Shown: one piece after another, positions 7,873 through 20,500 of the stretch | Layout of the letters: each line of letters opens with the position of its first letter | Numbering within the stretch: the stretch's first letter is position 1 | Assembly (NCBI GenBank): GCA_031292145.1 | Contig: JARLHR010000019.1 | Location: 36,197-100,196, forward strand | Length of the DNA stretch: 64,000 bases | Source of the DNA: Clostridium sp. | Lineage (GTDB): Bacteria > Bacillota > Clostridia > Clostridiales > Clostridiaceae | Direction: 5' to 3' | Made by a program: the position numbers and the translations under genes | Notes under the pieces: model-generated | What the model was told of the DNA's origin: nothing | What the model saw: only the letters and a program-made list of their open reading frames with translations | Database searches by the model: none

Positions 7873-10014
7873 CTAAATTTTAAATTTGTTTACTTCTATT
7901 TCTAAAAGTTCTGCTTTTTCTTTTAATTTTTCTGATTCCTGAGAAACTTCTGTAATTGCTTCTGTCTGTGTTTGGATTGATGCCGTAACTTCTTCTGAGC
8001 ATGCAGCTGTTTCTTCTGATATAGCGGCAATATTGTTTATGGAATTAACTACCTGAACATTATTTCCATTCATTATCTTCACAAAATCCTCCATATAATC
8101 TATTGCATTAGTTATGGTATCCGTAGCTTCTGTAATTTTATTAAAAGCTTCATTAACATGATTTACTGATGTGAATTGTTCTTCTGAAACTTCTCTTACT
8201 TCTTTCATAGCATTTACACCATTTGATATATCTTGTTTTATATTAAAAATTATTTGAGCTATATCTTTAGTTGATCGTGATGAATCTTGAGATAATTTTT
8301 GAATTTCTTCTGCTACTACTGCAAAGCCTTTTCCAGTCTCTCCTGCTCTTGCTGCTTCTATTGAAGCATTTAAAGCAAGTAATTGAGTTTGCTCTGAAAT
8401 TTCATTTAATGCTTTTAGTATATTTTCAATATTTTTAGATTTATTATTCAAGTTTTCTATATTTTCTTGAGTTCTTTCTATAATAGTAACTGTAGCTTGT
8501 GTTTTTGCTTTTAAGTCATCAACCTTTTGAATTCCATTAACTATTGCTTTTGATGAATTAATTGATTCTTGAACCATTAATTTAGTTTTTTCTGATAGTT
8601 CATTAAACTCTTCTTCCATCTTTTCTCCAAGTCTTGCACTTTCTTCAGCTGCATTTGCTTGATTACCTGCCCCATCAGCTATTTCTTGTGCTGTAATACT
8701 TATTTCTCTTGCTACATTGGCAGTTTGCAAAGACTTATCTGTTAATGTAGTTGAACTTTCCTTTATATCATAGGTTAAATCCTTTGTCTTATTTAACAAA
8801 TTTGATATTTTACTTATCATTTCATTAAAGCTTGACCCTAAAATCTTAATTTCATTTTTAGCATTAGTGGTACATTTAACTGTAAAGTCTCCCGTAGATG
8901 CTCTAGCTAATAAGCTTGAAATTTCTGTTATAGGCTTTGAAATTTTTCTTGCTACATATATGATTATTATAACTGCTATAATTAAAATTATTAATCCTGC
9001 AATTATTGAAATTTCTGTTATATGGTTTATTATTGCCTTTGCACTACTTTCCTTTTGAACTGTTATAACTGACCAATTAAGCGAGTTGCCAGCAAGTTTA
9101 ATATTTTTATATGAAGCATAATAGTTTTGTCCATTCTCTTTATATTTAATACTTCCACTATTGCCTGCCATTAACTGTGCTATAATTTCTTTTAGTCCAT
9201 CTGATATTTCTATAGGCTCTTCTTTAGGATTTCCTTCTTGAACTCCCATTGTTTTAGTTCCATTTTTATAATTATAAAGCTGCTGAATTACTTCGTCATT
9301 TGGGTGTGCGACAACAACACCTTCACTATCTATTATGAATGAATATCTTCCCCCATCTTCATCTGAATTTTCTTTTACTAACTCTTCTATTTTTTCTAAT
9401 TTAATATCTGAACCCATTACTCCCACAAACTTATTGTCTTCAAGCAACGGAATAAATACTGAGGTTATTGGATTTTTAGATGAAATTGAATAATAGGATT
9501 TAGATACAAATGGTGTTAGTGACGTTTTAGCTTGCGTAAACCACCATCTATCTGATCTATCAGCTAACTGACCTTGTGATCTTCCTGTTTGCATTCCACT
9601 TTCATCCTGTATGTATAATAATTCAAAATATGAATTTCTTTCTTGAGTTTCTTTAAGTACCTTTTCTTTTACATCTTTATTTCCATATCTCACCTCTGAA
9701 TTGTATGCTAAATCTTCTGTAATTTTATATGTAGTATCCATAAACGCCGAGACATTTTTAGAAATAAGATTTGATACCATCTCATTTTTGCTGTTTATTT
9801 CATTATCATAGTATTTCGATAAGATCATATTTACACATAAGATAATGCCTACAGTTAAAACAGCAGCTATTGATAACATTGTAATTAATAATTCGCCTTT
9901 TATGCTTCTAATTTTAAGCTTACTTTTGTTACCCTTAAATAAAGCCTTGGTTTCATCATTTTTTTTGCTTTCTTGTTTAGATTTCATTCTGTGATTTAGC
10001 TTTCCAAGTTTCAT
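7873..10014 (-). CDS. Methyl-accepting chemotaxis protein (Cache sensor)
   Basis: Transmembrane chemoreceptor that passes ligand binding to CheA/CheW. 713 residues: a long basic cytoplasmic head, helix near 42-64, an extracellular dCache-type domain (about 65-330, with [19 protein letters not shown]-like motifs), second helix near 335-357, HAMP, and a signalling domain containing [19 protein letters not shown] near residue 565. GGGGG lies 8 nt before the ATG. The ligand cannot be told from sequence. Its expression must pass the terminator-like hairpin at 10034-10070, only 20 nt upstream of the start. Confidence 0.93.
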   Translation of the reverse strand: MKLGKLNHRMKSKQESKKNDETKALFKGNKSKLKIRSIKGELLITMLSIAAVLTVGIILCVNMILSKYYDNEINSKNEMVSNLISKNVSAFMDTTYKITEDLAYNSEVRYGNKDVKEKVLKETQERNSYFELLYIQDESGMQTGRSQGQLADRSDRWWFTQAKTSLTPFVSKSYYSISSKNPITSVFIPLLEDNKFVGVMGSDIKLEKIEELVKENSDEDGGRYSFIIDSEGVVVAHPNDEVIQQLYNYKNGTKTMGVQEGNPKEEPIEISDGLKEIIAQLMAGNSGSIKYKENGQNYYASYKNIKLAGNSLNWSVITVQKESSAKAIINHITEISIIAGLIILIIAVIIIIYVARKISKPITEISSLLARASTGDFTVKCTTNAKNEIKILGSSFNEMISKISNLLNKTKDLTYDIKESSTTLTDKSLQTANVAREISITAQEIADGAGNQANAAEESARLGEKMEEEFNELSEKTKLMVQESINSSKAIVNGIQKVDDLKAKTQATVTIIERTQENIENLNNKSKNIENILKALNEISEQTQLLALNASIEAARAGETGKGFAVVAEEIQKLSQDSSRSTKDIAQIIFNIKQDISNGVNAMKEVREVSEEQFTSVNHVNEAFNKITEATDTITNAIDYMEDFVKIMNGNNVQVVNSINNIAAISEETAACSEEVTASIQTQTEAITEVSQESEKLKEKAELLEIEVNKFKI

Positions 10015-10033
10015 TTTATTTCCCCCTATTCTA

Positions 10034-10126
10034 TAAAAAAATTAGCTTTAACCGAAAAGTTAAAGCTAAAATACTGCAAAGCTCTGCTTAGTTTCAAATA
10101 CTTAGCATCTTTGCCTTACTATATTT
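10034..10126 (-). promoter_or_regulatory. Attenuator-like leader before the chemoreceptor gene
   Basis: On the minus strand: GGCAAAG ... CTTTGC encloses an inner stem (TGCTTAGT-like against ACTAAGCA), then a strong intrinsic terminator (TTAGCTTTAAC / GGTTAAAGCTAA followed by TTTTTTT) at 10070-10034, then the ribosome site and ATG. An upstream GCTAA could pair with the terminator's left arm TTAGC, giving an antiterminator. The terminator also serves the metallo-hydrolase gene that ends at 10154. It does not match the c-di-GMP-I consensus, so I assign no ligand. Confidence 0.5.
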
Positions 10127-10153
10127 AGATAATTGTAAATTTAAATATATATC

Positions 10154-10957
10154 TTATTCATAAAAATCTGGTGCCTTTTTTATTGTTTTAAAGAAATCCT
10201 CATCATGAGCAAAGAATACTTTACCATCATACTTCTTCTCTAAAGCTTTTACTTTATTAATTGATTTAAAGAAAGAAAGGCTATCGTAAAGTAATCCTGA
10301 AGCTTTAGCAGGTGGTCCATAAATTTCCGAATTATATACACAATCCTGTGGAAAAATTAATGTACCTTCACTTTCCAAATGAACTACTATTCCAAGCAAT
10401 CCTGGTGTATGACCTGGTAAATTTATAATTTCCACACCTTTTGCAAATTCAAAATCTTCCTCAACCAAATGATATTGCTTTACTAAAACGTCTAAATCTG
10501 CCTTTATATATCCACCATGAGTTAATGGATTTTCATTTAACCTCACTTGAGTTTGAGCCTGCATAAAATCTGCTTTTGATACATAAACATCTGCATGCTT
10601 AAACATATTTAAATTTCCCGCATGATCCAAATGCATATGAGAAATAATTACTTTTTTTATTTCCTCGGGCTTTGTCCCACATAAAGCTAACTGATTTTCT
10701 AATCTTTGCTCCTTTGTTTGATATAAAGGATAAATCTCTTGCAAGTTTTTAGGCCAATAACCATTCATAGCTTCTGGATTACTTCCTAAATCATATAAAA
10801 TCTTTCCATCTGGATGGTCTATTAAAATAGCCATTACAGGCAGTTTAATCCATTCATTTTTTACATGTGGCTGGCTATAAGTACCTATAGTAGCTCCACC
10901 TACCACATTATTTTTATCCGTTTCCAAATATCCAGTATCTAAAACATATACTTTCAT
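10154..10957 (-). CDS. Metallo-beta-lactamase-fold hydrolase, lactonase-like
   Basis: Cytoplasmic zinc hydrolase of the group that includes N-acyl homoserine lactonases (AiiA type). 267 residues from ATG 10957, chosen for a GGGAGGG site 6 nt upstream. Metal ligands visible: HMHLDH (HxHxDH), the H of LPGHTPG, the D of FPQDCVY and the H of FFAHDED. The opening MKVYVLDTGYLETD and the whole domain plan fit the AhlL/AttM group. The physiological substrate is unknown; a lactone or a similar ester is the family expectation, and quorum quenching is only a possibility. Confidence 0.85.
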   Translation of the reverse strand: MKVYVLDTGYLETDKNNVVGGATIGTYSQPHVKNEWIKLPVMAILIDHPDGKILYDLGSNPEAMNGYWPKNLQEIYPLYQTKEQRLENQLALCGTKPEEIKKVIISHMHLDHAGNLNMFKHADVYVSKADFMQAQTQVRLNENPLTHGGYIKADLDVLVKQYHLVEEDFEFAKGVEIINLPGHTPGLLGIVVHLESEGTLIFPQDCVYNSEIYGPPAKASGLLYDSLSFFKSINKVKALEKKYDGKVFFAHDEDFFKTIKKAPDFYE

Positions 10958-11043
10958 ATGTACCCTCCCCAAACTATAAATATCCAATGTGTAATCTAAA
11001 GTTATGTGGTAGCTTACTCAAATCTAGACTTAACAGCAATCAA

Positions 11044-11233
11044 CCGAGATTAGATACATGTTTATTTCGCAAGACTATGAAAACTGCGCTGAAAGCACTA
11101 AGCAGAAGGTTGCACCCACTTATGCTTGCTCCAAATATACATTTAGACAAGCATAAGTGGAACAACCTTCAGCTAAGTGCTTTTGACAGCTCATTTTCAA
11201 ATGCTTGCTGCACAAACATGTATCTAATTTCTT
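11044..11233 (+). repeat. Family A palindrome, full copy (190 bp)
   Basis: Starts ACCGAGATTAGATACATG and ends CATGTATCTAATTTC. The inner bulge pair GGTTGCACCCA / TGGAACAACC and tip GCTTGC / ACAAGC are conserved. It is the one copy not lying in sense orientation behind a stop codon: it sits between the 5' end of the lactonase-like gene and the 3' end of the glucan synthase gene. Apart from this and the family B copy at 11440, the interval 10958-11513 holds only AT-rich DNA. Confidence 0.75.
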
Positions 11234-11439
11234 TGTTTGTATATGCTTTTAAGTATAATTTAAAATTAGAATATTTCCTCCAATAATAACTCTAGTATAA
11301 AACTCAGATATTTATATAACCACCTAGTAAATTACTATGTGTACATTGCAATATACACTTGATAATTATTCTATATATTTCTACAATTATATCACTTCCA
11401 AATTATATTTGTATATGTCCTTTGGTAACTAATATTTTG

Positions 11440-11516
11440 TGCAATGATGATATAAAAAAGTATAATAGACCAAATATGCAAGCATACTGGTCTATTATTT
11501 TTTTGATTGTATCTTA
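11440..11516 (-). repeat. Family B repeat acting as bidirectional terminator
   Basis: TAATAGACCA pairs with TGGTCTATTA; on the minus strand the stem is followed by TACTTTTTTATAT and on the plus strand by TTTTTTTGATTG. The right end TTTGATTGTATCTTA is the family B end; the left end is degenerate. It abuts the stop of the glucan synthase gene and should terminate it. Confidence 0.65.
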
Positions 11517-14500
11517 ATTAAAGTACACGAGAACTTCTAGTTTACCCATATTTCTTGGGATTATCTTATCTTTTATTATTTCTCCATTTATAAGCACTTG
11601 GATTTCATTTTCACTACTGATTTGCTTATTTAATTCATCCGTTCCATTTCTTCTAGAAATTTTTATAGTGTAATCTTCTTTTTCATTTGTAATTTTCATC
11701 TCGTATTCTTTCCAATCCTTTGGTACACATGGATTTATAGTATATCCTTTATCCTTAACTTTCTTAAGTCCTAAAATATTTTCACTTCCAACCCTGTACA
11801 TCCATCCTGATGCTCCTGTATACCAGCTCCAGCCGCCTCTGCCTGCATGAGGTTCTTTAATATAAACATCTGCTGACATTACATATGGTTCTACTTTATA
11901 AGTCTTGCATTCTAATTCTGTCTTTGCATGATTTATTGGGTTTATCATGTTATAATATTTCATTGCTTTATCTCCTAGGCCAAGTTTAGTTAAGGCTAAG
12001 ATTACCCATACAGCTGCATGAGTATATTGTCCTCCATTTTCTCTTACACCCGGCACATATCCTTTTATATAACCTGGCTCTAACTTTGAATTACTAAATG
12101 GTGGTGCAAGAAGCAATATCATTGCTTTATCTTTTTTAACAAGGTTTCTATCAACTGCTTCCATGGCTTCAATTGCTCTCGTCTTTCCATCTACCTTGGG
12201 CTCAAACCTACATTCATCTTCAAAGGCTCCAGAAATTATTGACCAGCTTTGAGCTAAAGAGTCAATTTGACATTCTGGATTTTCTCTTGATCCTAGTGGT
12301 GTGCCGTCATCAAAGTATGCTCTTCGATACCATCCACCATCCCATGCATTTTTCTCTAAATTTTCTCTTATAAATTCTTTTCGCTCTTGATAATGTTCTT
12401 TTGTTTCCTTATCGTTTTGTTTTTCTGCAATTTCGATAAAACTATTTAAAATTGAATATAGGAACCATCCAAGCCATACGCTTTCTCCTTTACCTTCATT
12501 TCCAACAGTACTCATTCCATCGTTCCAATCTCCACTTCCCATTAAAGGAATATTATGAATACCAAATTTCAAAGATTTCTCTATAGCCTTTAAGCAGTGT
12601 TCATATATAGTCCCTTCTTGCGAAGATTGATTTACTATTGTATATCTTTCGTCTTCACCTTCTCTTAATGGCTCATCTTCAAGATAAGGAGCTTTTGCAT
12701 TTAAAATATCATAGTCGCCCGTAGAATTTATATATTCTGATGTTACATAAGGCAGCCATAATAAATCATCGCTAAATCTTGTTCTTATACCAGAATTAAC
12801 TACTGGATGCCACCAATGCTGCACATCTCCCTCTATATATTGCCTTGAAGCACTTCTTAATATTTGTGCCTTTGGTATTTCAGGCTCAACTACACCAAGG
12901 GACATAGAATCTTGAAGCTGATCTCTAAATCCATAAGCTCCACCACTTTGATAAAATGCACTTCTACTTAAATATCTACAGCTTAAGGTTTGATATAATA
13001 ACCATCCATTTAAAAGATAATCCAAAGATTTATCTGGTGTCTTAACTTGTATATTTCCTAGGAAATGTCCCCAATATTGTTTTACTTTATCTAATTCCAT
13101 CTGCACATTATTGAAATTACTATATTTATAGATAACTTCTTCTATTTTCTCCCTGTTTTCCTGTCCAAACAAAATTATTAATTCCTTTTTTTCACCCTTT
13201 TGTAGTTTTATGTTACATACTGCTGCTAAGCAAGGATCATAAATTCCACCTGAGTTATTGCTTAAATTACCATGATTTAAGGCTTCTGGTTTAGACATTT
13301 CACCGTGAATTCCTACAAACTCCTTATTATCTCCAGTAAAGCTTAAGTTTTCTCCGCCTAAAATTGTTAAATAAGCATTTAACTTACCAAAATATTCACT
13401 ATAAGGATTGTGTGCCCCTATAAATTTATTATTATATACGCTATTTGAATCATTATTAGTATTTTCATTACTAACCGATTCTTTATTTGTACCGCATCCA
13501 CCACCTACATATGTAGAAATATATCTTGCGCTATCATATTCATAAACACCCAATACAAGTTTTGCATAATAATATAATGAAATATCTCTATCTTTATCAC
13601 TTAAATTTTCTAAAGTAACTCTCTGTATTTTAATCTTTTCATTTTTAGGTGCAAATACTTCAAGAGTTCCTTTCATATCACAAGCAATATGTTTAAACTC
13701 AGAATATCCAAAGCTATGTTTTATTAAGTACTCTCCTGCATCTCTTACTGGCTTTGGTGTTATTGAGAAATAATCCTTTGTAGCATTATCTTTTATATAA
13801 AGCCCTTCCCCTAAAGGATCTCTAATATAATCATTGCTCCAAGGAGTTATTTTATTTTCTCTTGAATTACCGCACCAAGTATAACCTGCACCTACCTCAG
13901 ATATATGAAATCCAAAATCATCATTAGAAATAACATTAATCCAAGGTGCTGGAGTATTTCTATAATTAGATAATTTAATTATGTAGCTATTATCTCCTTT
14001 ACTAAAGCCACCATAACCATTAAAGAAATCTAAATCATTCATATTAAATTCTTCTGCAAATTCAGTCATGTAATTATTTTTATAGTTTATATTGCTATTT
14101 TCAGAATTTACTTTTCTCTCGTTAGGTTTATAAATTTCTTTTATATTATCTTTATAATTTGTATTAGAGTTCTTTAAGAAACTTTCTAAATTACTATTTG
14201 TTTCGTTAAAATCATATTGTTCTTCTGGATCTTTCATGTTTTTAACTAAATCATAATTATCTATTACTTCTTCATCATTATCATATACTTCATAATCAAT
14301 GTCTTTCCCAGAAATATTTTCACTTTCATATTTATCTTTAAATCTAGAATTATTTCTTAATGCTATACGTGAATCTAAGCCTTCTTTCTCTAAATTCATG
14401 TATGTGTTTAAGTTTTTCTCATTGCACGCATATGAAGTTAAGCTATTACTGTTATCTACATATAACCTTGAAATTCCAATTAATAAATCTTTAATTTCTG

Positions 14501-17500
14501 TATTCATGGTTGCTTTATTATGAATAAATATTCCACCAGGCTTATTTAAAGAATTATTTTCATTGACGGCCCGTATAGCTTCCATTATATTTTTTTGAAG
14601 TGGCGCATCATAAGATATTTCTTCATCATTATATATAACTAAATCCAGTTTAACTCCTTTAAGCTTTAAGTAATGATGAAATTTTACCATATTAAACACT
14701 AGGTGCATATCTTCTTCATTTGCGATAGCTAACATTGCAATTGGTAAATCTCCAGAAATTCCATAAGACCATAAATCTTTTTGATGCTTTGAAATACCTT
14801 TGATATATTCCTCTCTATTCCTTCTATTATCACTTAAAAAGAATATATTGCTGGCAGCACTTTGAAATACATTTGCCATAGGACTTCTTATTCCTAAATT
14901 CTTTAGTTCAAGCTGTGTACCTGTACTATAACCTTCAAATACCTTATCAAGCTTACTAAAATTATTATATTCTTTGCATATTCCTGTAACTTCTTCCTTA
15001 GAATCGCATATTCCTGTAATATAATAAATTTCCTTTTTTGAATTTGGTTCTAGTCTAATCTTAACTCTTATACTCATAATGGGATCCAAAACAGTTCCCA
15101 CTGTATTATCTAAGGCTTTGTCATTATCCATAGCTTGTGGATTCTTTAAATCTCTATTTCTTCCTATAAAATTTATCCTTGAAGTCTCATAACTAATACT
15201 TCCTTCTAATTCACCATTAACAACTGCTTTATGAAATATGTATGGAATCTTTCCATCTTTAACTCTCGGTCTTCTGCTTCCAATAAGTATATCTTCATTT
15301 TTATCATATTCCGTTTGAATAAACAAATTAGAGAAGGTTGGATGAACTGCATCAGCACTAAAACCAGCTAATGTTATTTCCATATAACTTGTTATTTCAA
15401 TGCTTCTACCTTTATCCCCTAAATTCTTCAAAACTAATTTTCTAACTTCAAAATTTTCTTCTGAAGAAACAACTACTTCTGTTACAGTTTCAATATTTCC
15501 ATCTTTTCTGCTAAACTTAGCTTTATCTAAATTAAATTCAACTAAATATTTATCCCCAGGATCTTTGCAAGGCTCAAAAGTTGAACTCCAATAATCATTA
15601 GAGTTTAGATTCTTTATAAAAAAGAACATTCCGCTATCATCACTAGTAGAACTTCCCTTCCATCTATAAAGCATAGTGTCATTTTTCTTGGAATATCCAC
15701 TTCCGCTAACTGTAATCATTGAAGAGTATTCACCATTGCATAATAACAACAGTTGTGGACTATCTTGATTTATTTTTTCAAATATTCTTGGAATTAAAAC
15801 TTCTCCTTTAAAATACTTACTCTTTATAAAGAAATCTTCATTTCTCTCAAAGGTTACATTTTGAGGAATCCTTTCTTTTAATAAAAGTTCTGTTGCCTTA
15901 ACTTCTGGCAGACTATGAAATCTATTAATTAAGATGTTATTCATCAATACATTATCCAAAGCCATAAGAGACATTCCTAAATGGTGAACCATATAAGTGG
16001 CGACTTTGTTAATCTTATGTGAATTATTTAAAACTTCAACATCGCTATCACTAATGTTATCCACATCCATAGGTGCATTCACCTCATAGTTATCCACATT
16101 ATACACATCATCCACATCATCTTGTGAATTATAATTAGCAGTTTTATCCCTTGTATTATCCACTCTTTTTTCATAGTTATCCACATTATCACCGGTTTTA
16201 TCCACATTTTGTGGATAAGTTTTTCCCATTAGTGAAAGAGCATACTTACCTTTATTAAAATTTGCACTTCTGATATGATCAAAGGTAACTATAAATTTAT
16301 CTCTACTAGCTTTAGTATAATCCACAGCTTCAATGAATCCATATCGCCCTAAAGCTCCCAATTCTTCAAATGCTTTAAGATTTTTAATTCCAGGTTTTTT
16401 AGCAAAAGGTAATGCCATTATAGTTGAATAAGGAGATACTACTAGATCATTTTCAAGACCTCTCTTTAAACCAAGTCCTGGTACTCCAAATGCCTTATAT
16501 TGATAATTCTGTGAAGCATCGAATTCATAAAATGCAGATTCTGATATTCCCCAAAGAGTTTTCTTTTGTTTTGCAAAACTCATTTGAGCTTTTATGACAG
16601 CTTTATAAGTTTGACTAAGCAAAGTTCTATGATAATTTTTCATTATTAATGATGGCATAAAATATTCAAACATTGTTCCACTCCAAGACACGAGGGAATG
16701 AGTTCGAAATGCATTGGTCATAGCCCTGCCTAATTTAAACCAATGAGCTGATGGCACATCATTTTTAGCTATAGCAACAAAGGACGCTATTCTCGATTCA
16801 GATGCTAATAAATCATAATAAGAATTTCCTAAAGAGTTCTCTTCAACATTATATCCAATGGAGAATAGCTCCCTAGTCTTATCATAAAGAAAATTAAAAT
16901 CCATTTCCTTTGAAATATTATCAATATCATTTATTATATTATCTATCTTATCTAGATAATTTTTTAAGGTTTCAATTTTCTGCCCTAATATACACTTAAA
17001 GTTATCCCCATTTTTCTTTTTATATTCTTCGCATCTGTGGATTAATTGTGTTAAATTAGGAACACCTTCAAAAAATTCTTTACTATATAACTTTTCTATT
17101 CCTCCAAAAATTGAGTTATAATAATCTATCTTTTTTCTTACTTCACTAATAAGCTTATTAATCCAATAATCCACTTCTGCATTTTCAGTTTTTAATATAT
17201 CTTTATTATTTTTTTCTGTCAAAGTATTTTCTAAATTAATATTGCTGTCATCTAATTCTTCTAGTTTTTCGATAGCCTTTAATCCTTCTAGTTTAAATAG
17301 AACTTCATTTAAAACAATATCATATTCTCCAACATCAATATGTGATGAAAATTTAAGTTTGAGTTCTAAATCTTCATCTTCTATTATCTTATAAATATCG
17401 TTAAGAGATACTACTTCTTTTGTTCTTATTACTTTATTGTTTTTAAGTTCTTTCATAGCTTGTTTTAATACCCATAGGTTCCCTAAAAGATTTCCACTAT

Positions 17501-20500
17501 CAACAGTTGATACATACCTTGGCCATAGGGGTTCTTTTGTTCTTGTATCATACCAGTTTAAATAATGGCCATTTACTTTCTTTAAGGTTTTCATGCTATT
17601 TAATATTACTTCTACTCTATCAACAAATTCTGCCATAGTTATATATCCCAAATCATATGCAGCAATGCTAGAAGTGAGTCCCATTCCTATATTCGTTGGA
17701 GATGTCCTATGTGCAACTCCTTTAAAGGGTTTTTCTTGATAATTATCCGGAGCTAAATAATTATTTTCTTCATTAACAAAATCTTCATAATAAGCGTATA
17801 TCCTTCTTGATATTTTTCTTAAATAAGTTTTTTCTTCATTCTTTAAAATATCTTTGCTGTACTCTGGAAGCTTTAAACTTATACAGTAAGCTAAATATGG
17901 ACTAGATATCCATAGACCAGCTACTACTAAATTATACGCAATAACTCCCAATGAGCTAAAAAATGAAAAATAGAGAACTAATAATCCCATTATTGGAGCA
18001 ATCCACATTCTTTTTAAGTAAACAATAAAACTGTTACTTGAACTTTTCTCAACAAATTCTGCTGATTGCCATTCTAAAAGATTTCTTTTAGAAATTAAAA
18101 CTCTAAATAATGTTATTATTATAGCATCCAGCATTAAAAAAGCTTGATAAGGAATGAAACTTACAATGAGCATTATCTGTTCAAAGTTCTTAAAAGTTCC
18201 CATCAATTTACTTTTAGGTGTTACGACAAAATCAGTTACTGTGAATACTAATGAAATCATTGAAGCTAAAAAAACCAAAAATGCAATTTGATTTCTTCCA
18301 GATAAAATAGTTAAAGATAAAATAAGAGTCAATAATAGATTTGGCGCTAGTAAACTTCGTCTTAGATTATCAAAAATCTTCCACTTATATAATAAGCTTA
18401 TTTTATTGGTAAATAACCACCCTATTAACTGCCAATCCCCTCTAACCCATCTATGAAGCCTTTTTGAACTGGCATCATAAGAACTTGGATATCCATCTAT
18501 AAATTCGACATCACTTATTAATGCACATCTTGCAATACCCCCTTCGAGAAGGTCATGGCTTAATATAGTATCATCTTTAATAGAAGTTTTTAGCACTTTA
18601 TAGAATTCATCTATGCTTATTATGCCTTTTCCTGTGAACGAGCCCTCTCCAAATAAATCTTGATATGTATCAGAATAGGCTACTGAATATCCATCAACAC
18701 CCTCTTCTCCTCCAAAAATTCTAGAAAAATAAGTTTGATTTTTTGCTTCTAAACTTATACTTATTTTAGGCTGCATTATTCCATATCCCCTAACAACCCT
18801 GTTATCCTTCACTTGTGGAATATTAAGTACATGGCTCATGGCTCCTATTAGTTTAAATGCACTTTCCCTTGGCATAAAAGTATCTTCATCTAATGTAATT
18901 AAATATTTAACATCTTTTAATGCTTTGATATGAGAACTAAAAACATTAAAAGTATGATTATTATCATTTCTAATGAGAGCTATAAACTCCATTAACTTTC
19001 CTCGTTTTCGTTCCCTTCCCATATATACATTTTGTTTTTTATTATAAATTCTCTTTCTGCTTAAAAAGAAAAATTTATCTTCATTATTATCTCCACTTTC
19101 AAAACTATTAAGGTAGTTTTTATTACTAACAGTATGTGTAAGGTTTTCATTACTAACAGTATGTGCATATTTTTCATTTAATGTTCTAGCGCATTCAACT
19201 CCGCATTGAATTATTTCCGAATCATTTTTTGCTGTTTCATGTTCACAATCATAAAAATCACTAAGTAATGCAAAATATATATTTTTATCCCTATTTCCCA
19301 AATATGCTACTTCTAATTTTGCCATAAGTTCTTTAACTTTTTCTTTTGAATTCACAATTGCAGGAATTACAACTACAGTTTTACTTTCATTTGGAATTCC
19401 TTTACTAATATTTAATTTTGGCACTAATTTAATATCTACAACTTTATTTACAGTATAATTAGTAAGACCCATTATAATTTCATTAATAGGAATTAATATG
19501 ATTAGGAATGAAATTATATATTCAGTTTTGGTATATGTTACTCCTAGCAAGCTGCTTATAAATAATATAAGAAAGCTTAATATTAATGTTCCAAAGACAT
19601 TAAATGCTACATAATTTTGTTCTGAAATCATTGATTGTTTATTATTCTTATATCCATTTAATTGATTTACACCATCATCAATTAAATAATACCCTATATG
19701 GCATTTATAATTTTCTTCTTTATTCTTTTTACTATTTTGTGCAAGTTCTAAAATGTTATTTGCCATATCAATTTCATTTATTCCAGAAGTTCTAGCTATT
19801 ATTTCAAGCTTATGTCTATAATAATCTTTAGATTCAAAATCCATATTATTATAAATATCTCCAGGATCCTTCTTTAGAATCTTTTCAACTAAAGATGTAT
19901 TTTCAAAAAACCTTCTCCAGCTGATTCCTTCAATTTTTCTAATAGAAGTAATATATTCACCAATATGCCTCTCTAAAGCTTCTTCTCTTAAATCACTTTT
20001 AATTTTATTATCATTTATATCTGAACTTATTTTCCACTTTGATTGTATTAAATCATCAATTCTTTTGTCTTCTATAGAGTTATCTCTTAATATCCTAAGA
20101 AATTCTCTTAAAAACAACGGACCAATAGTTTGACCTTTTGTATTGATATTTTTTATTTCTTCATCAAATTTATTGTTATTAATTGCATCTATAACTTTTT
20201 CAGCTACAATCTTTCCTTTTATTATTTCCCTTTGAATATCAACAAGTTGATTAGTATATGTAGATAAATTTATAATAATGGCTATTTTGAGCATAAGTGG
20301 AAAAGCCCACAACTCTCCAGTTGTAAAAGCTGTTTGTTTATTGTTAGAATTTGTACTTAAAGCTTCTTCTTGAAGTTCATTTATATAACTTATAAACTTA
20401 TCACATTCAATCTCATTTCCTTCATTTATATAGTTCTTTGCCACTACAAAAATTCTTGGAACTAGCTCAGTAACTTCATTATTTGAATTGGGATTTTTAT

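Noticed and set aside
10034-10126. Cyclic-di-GMP-I riboswitch before the chemoreceptor gene
   Set aside because: GGCAAA is present, but the following GACGCAAAGC-type block and second stem are not, so the class was not assigned.
10987-11286. A 99-codon plus-strand ORF
   Set aside because: It runs through the family A palindrome at 11044-11233 and has no ribosome site or recognisable domain.
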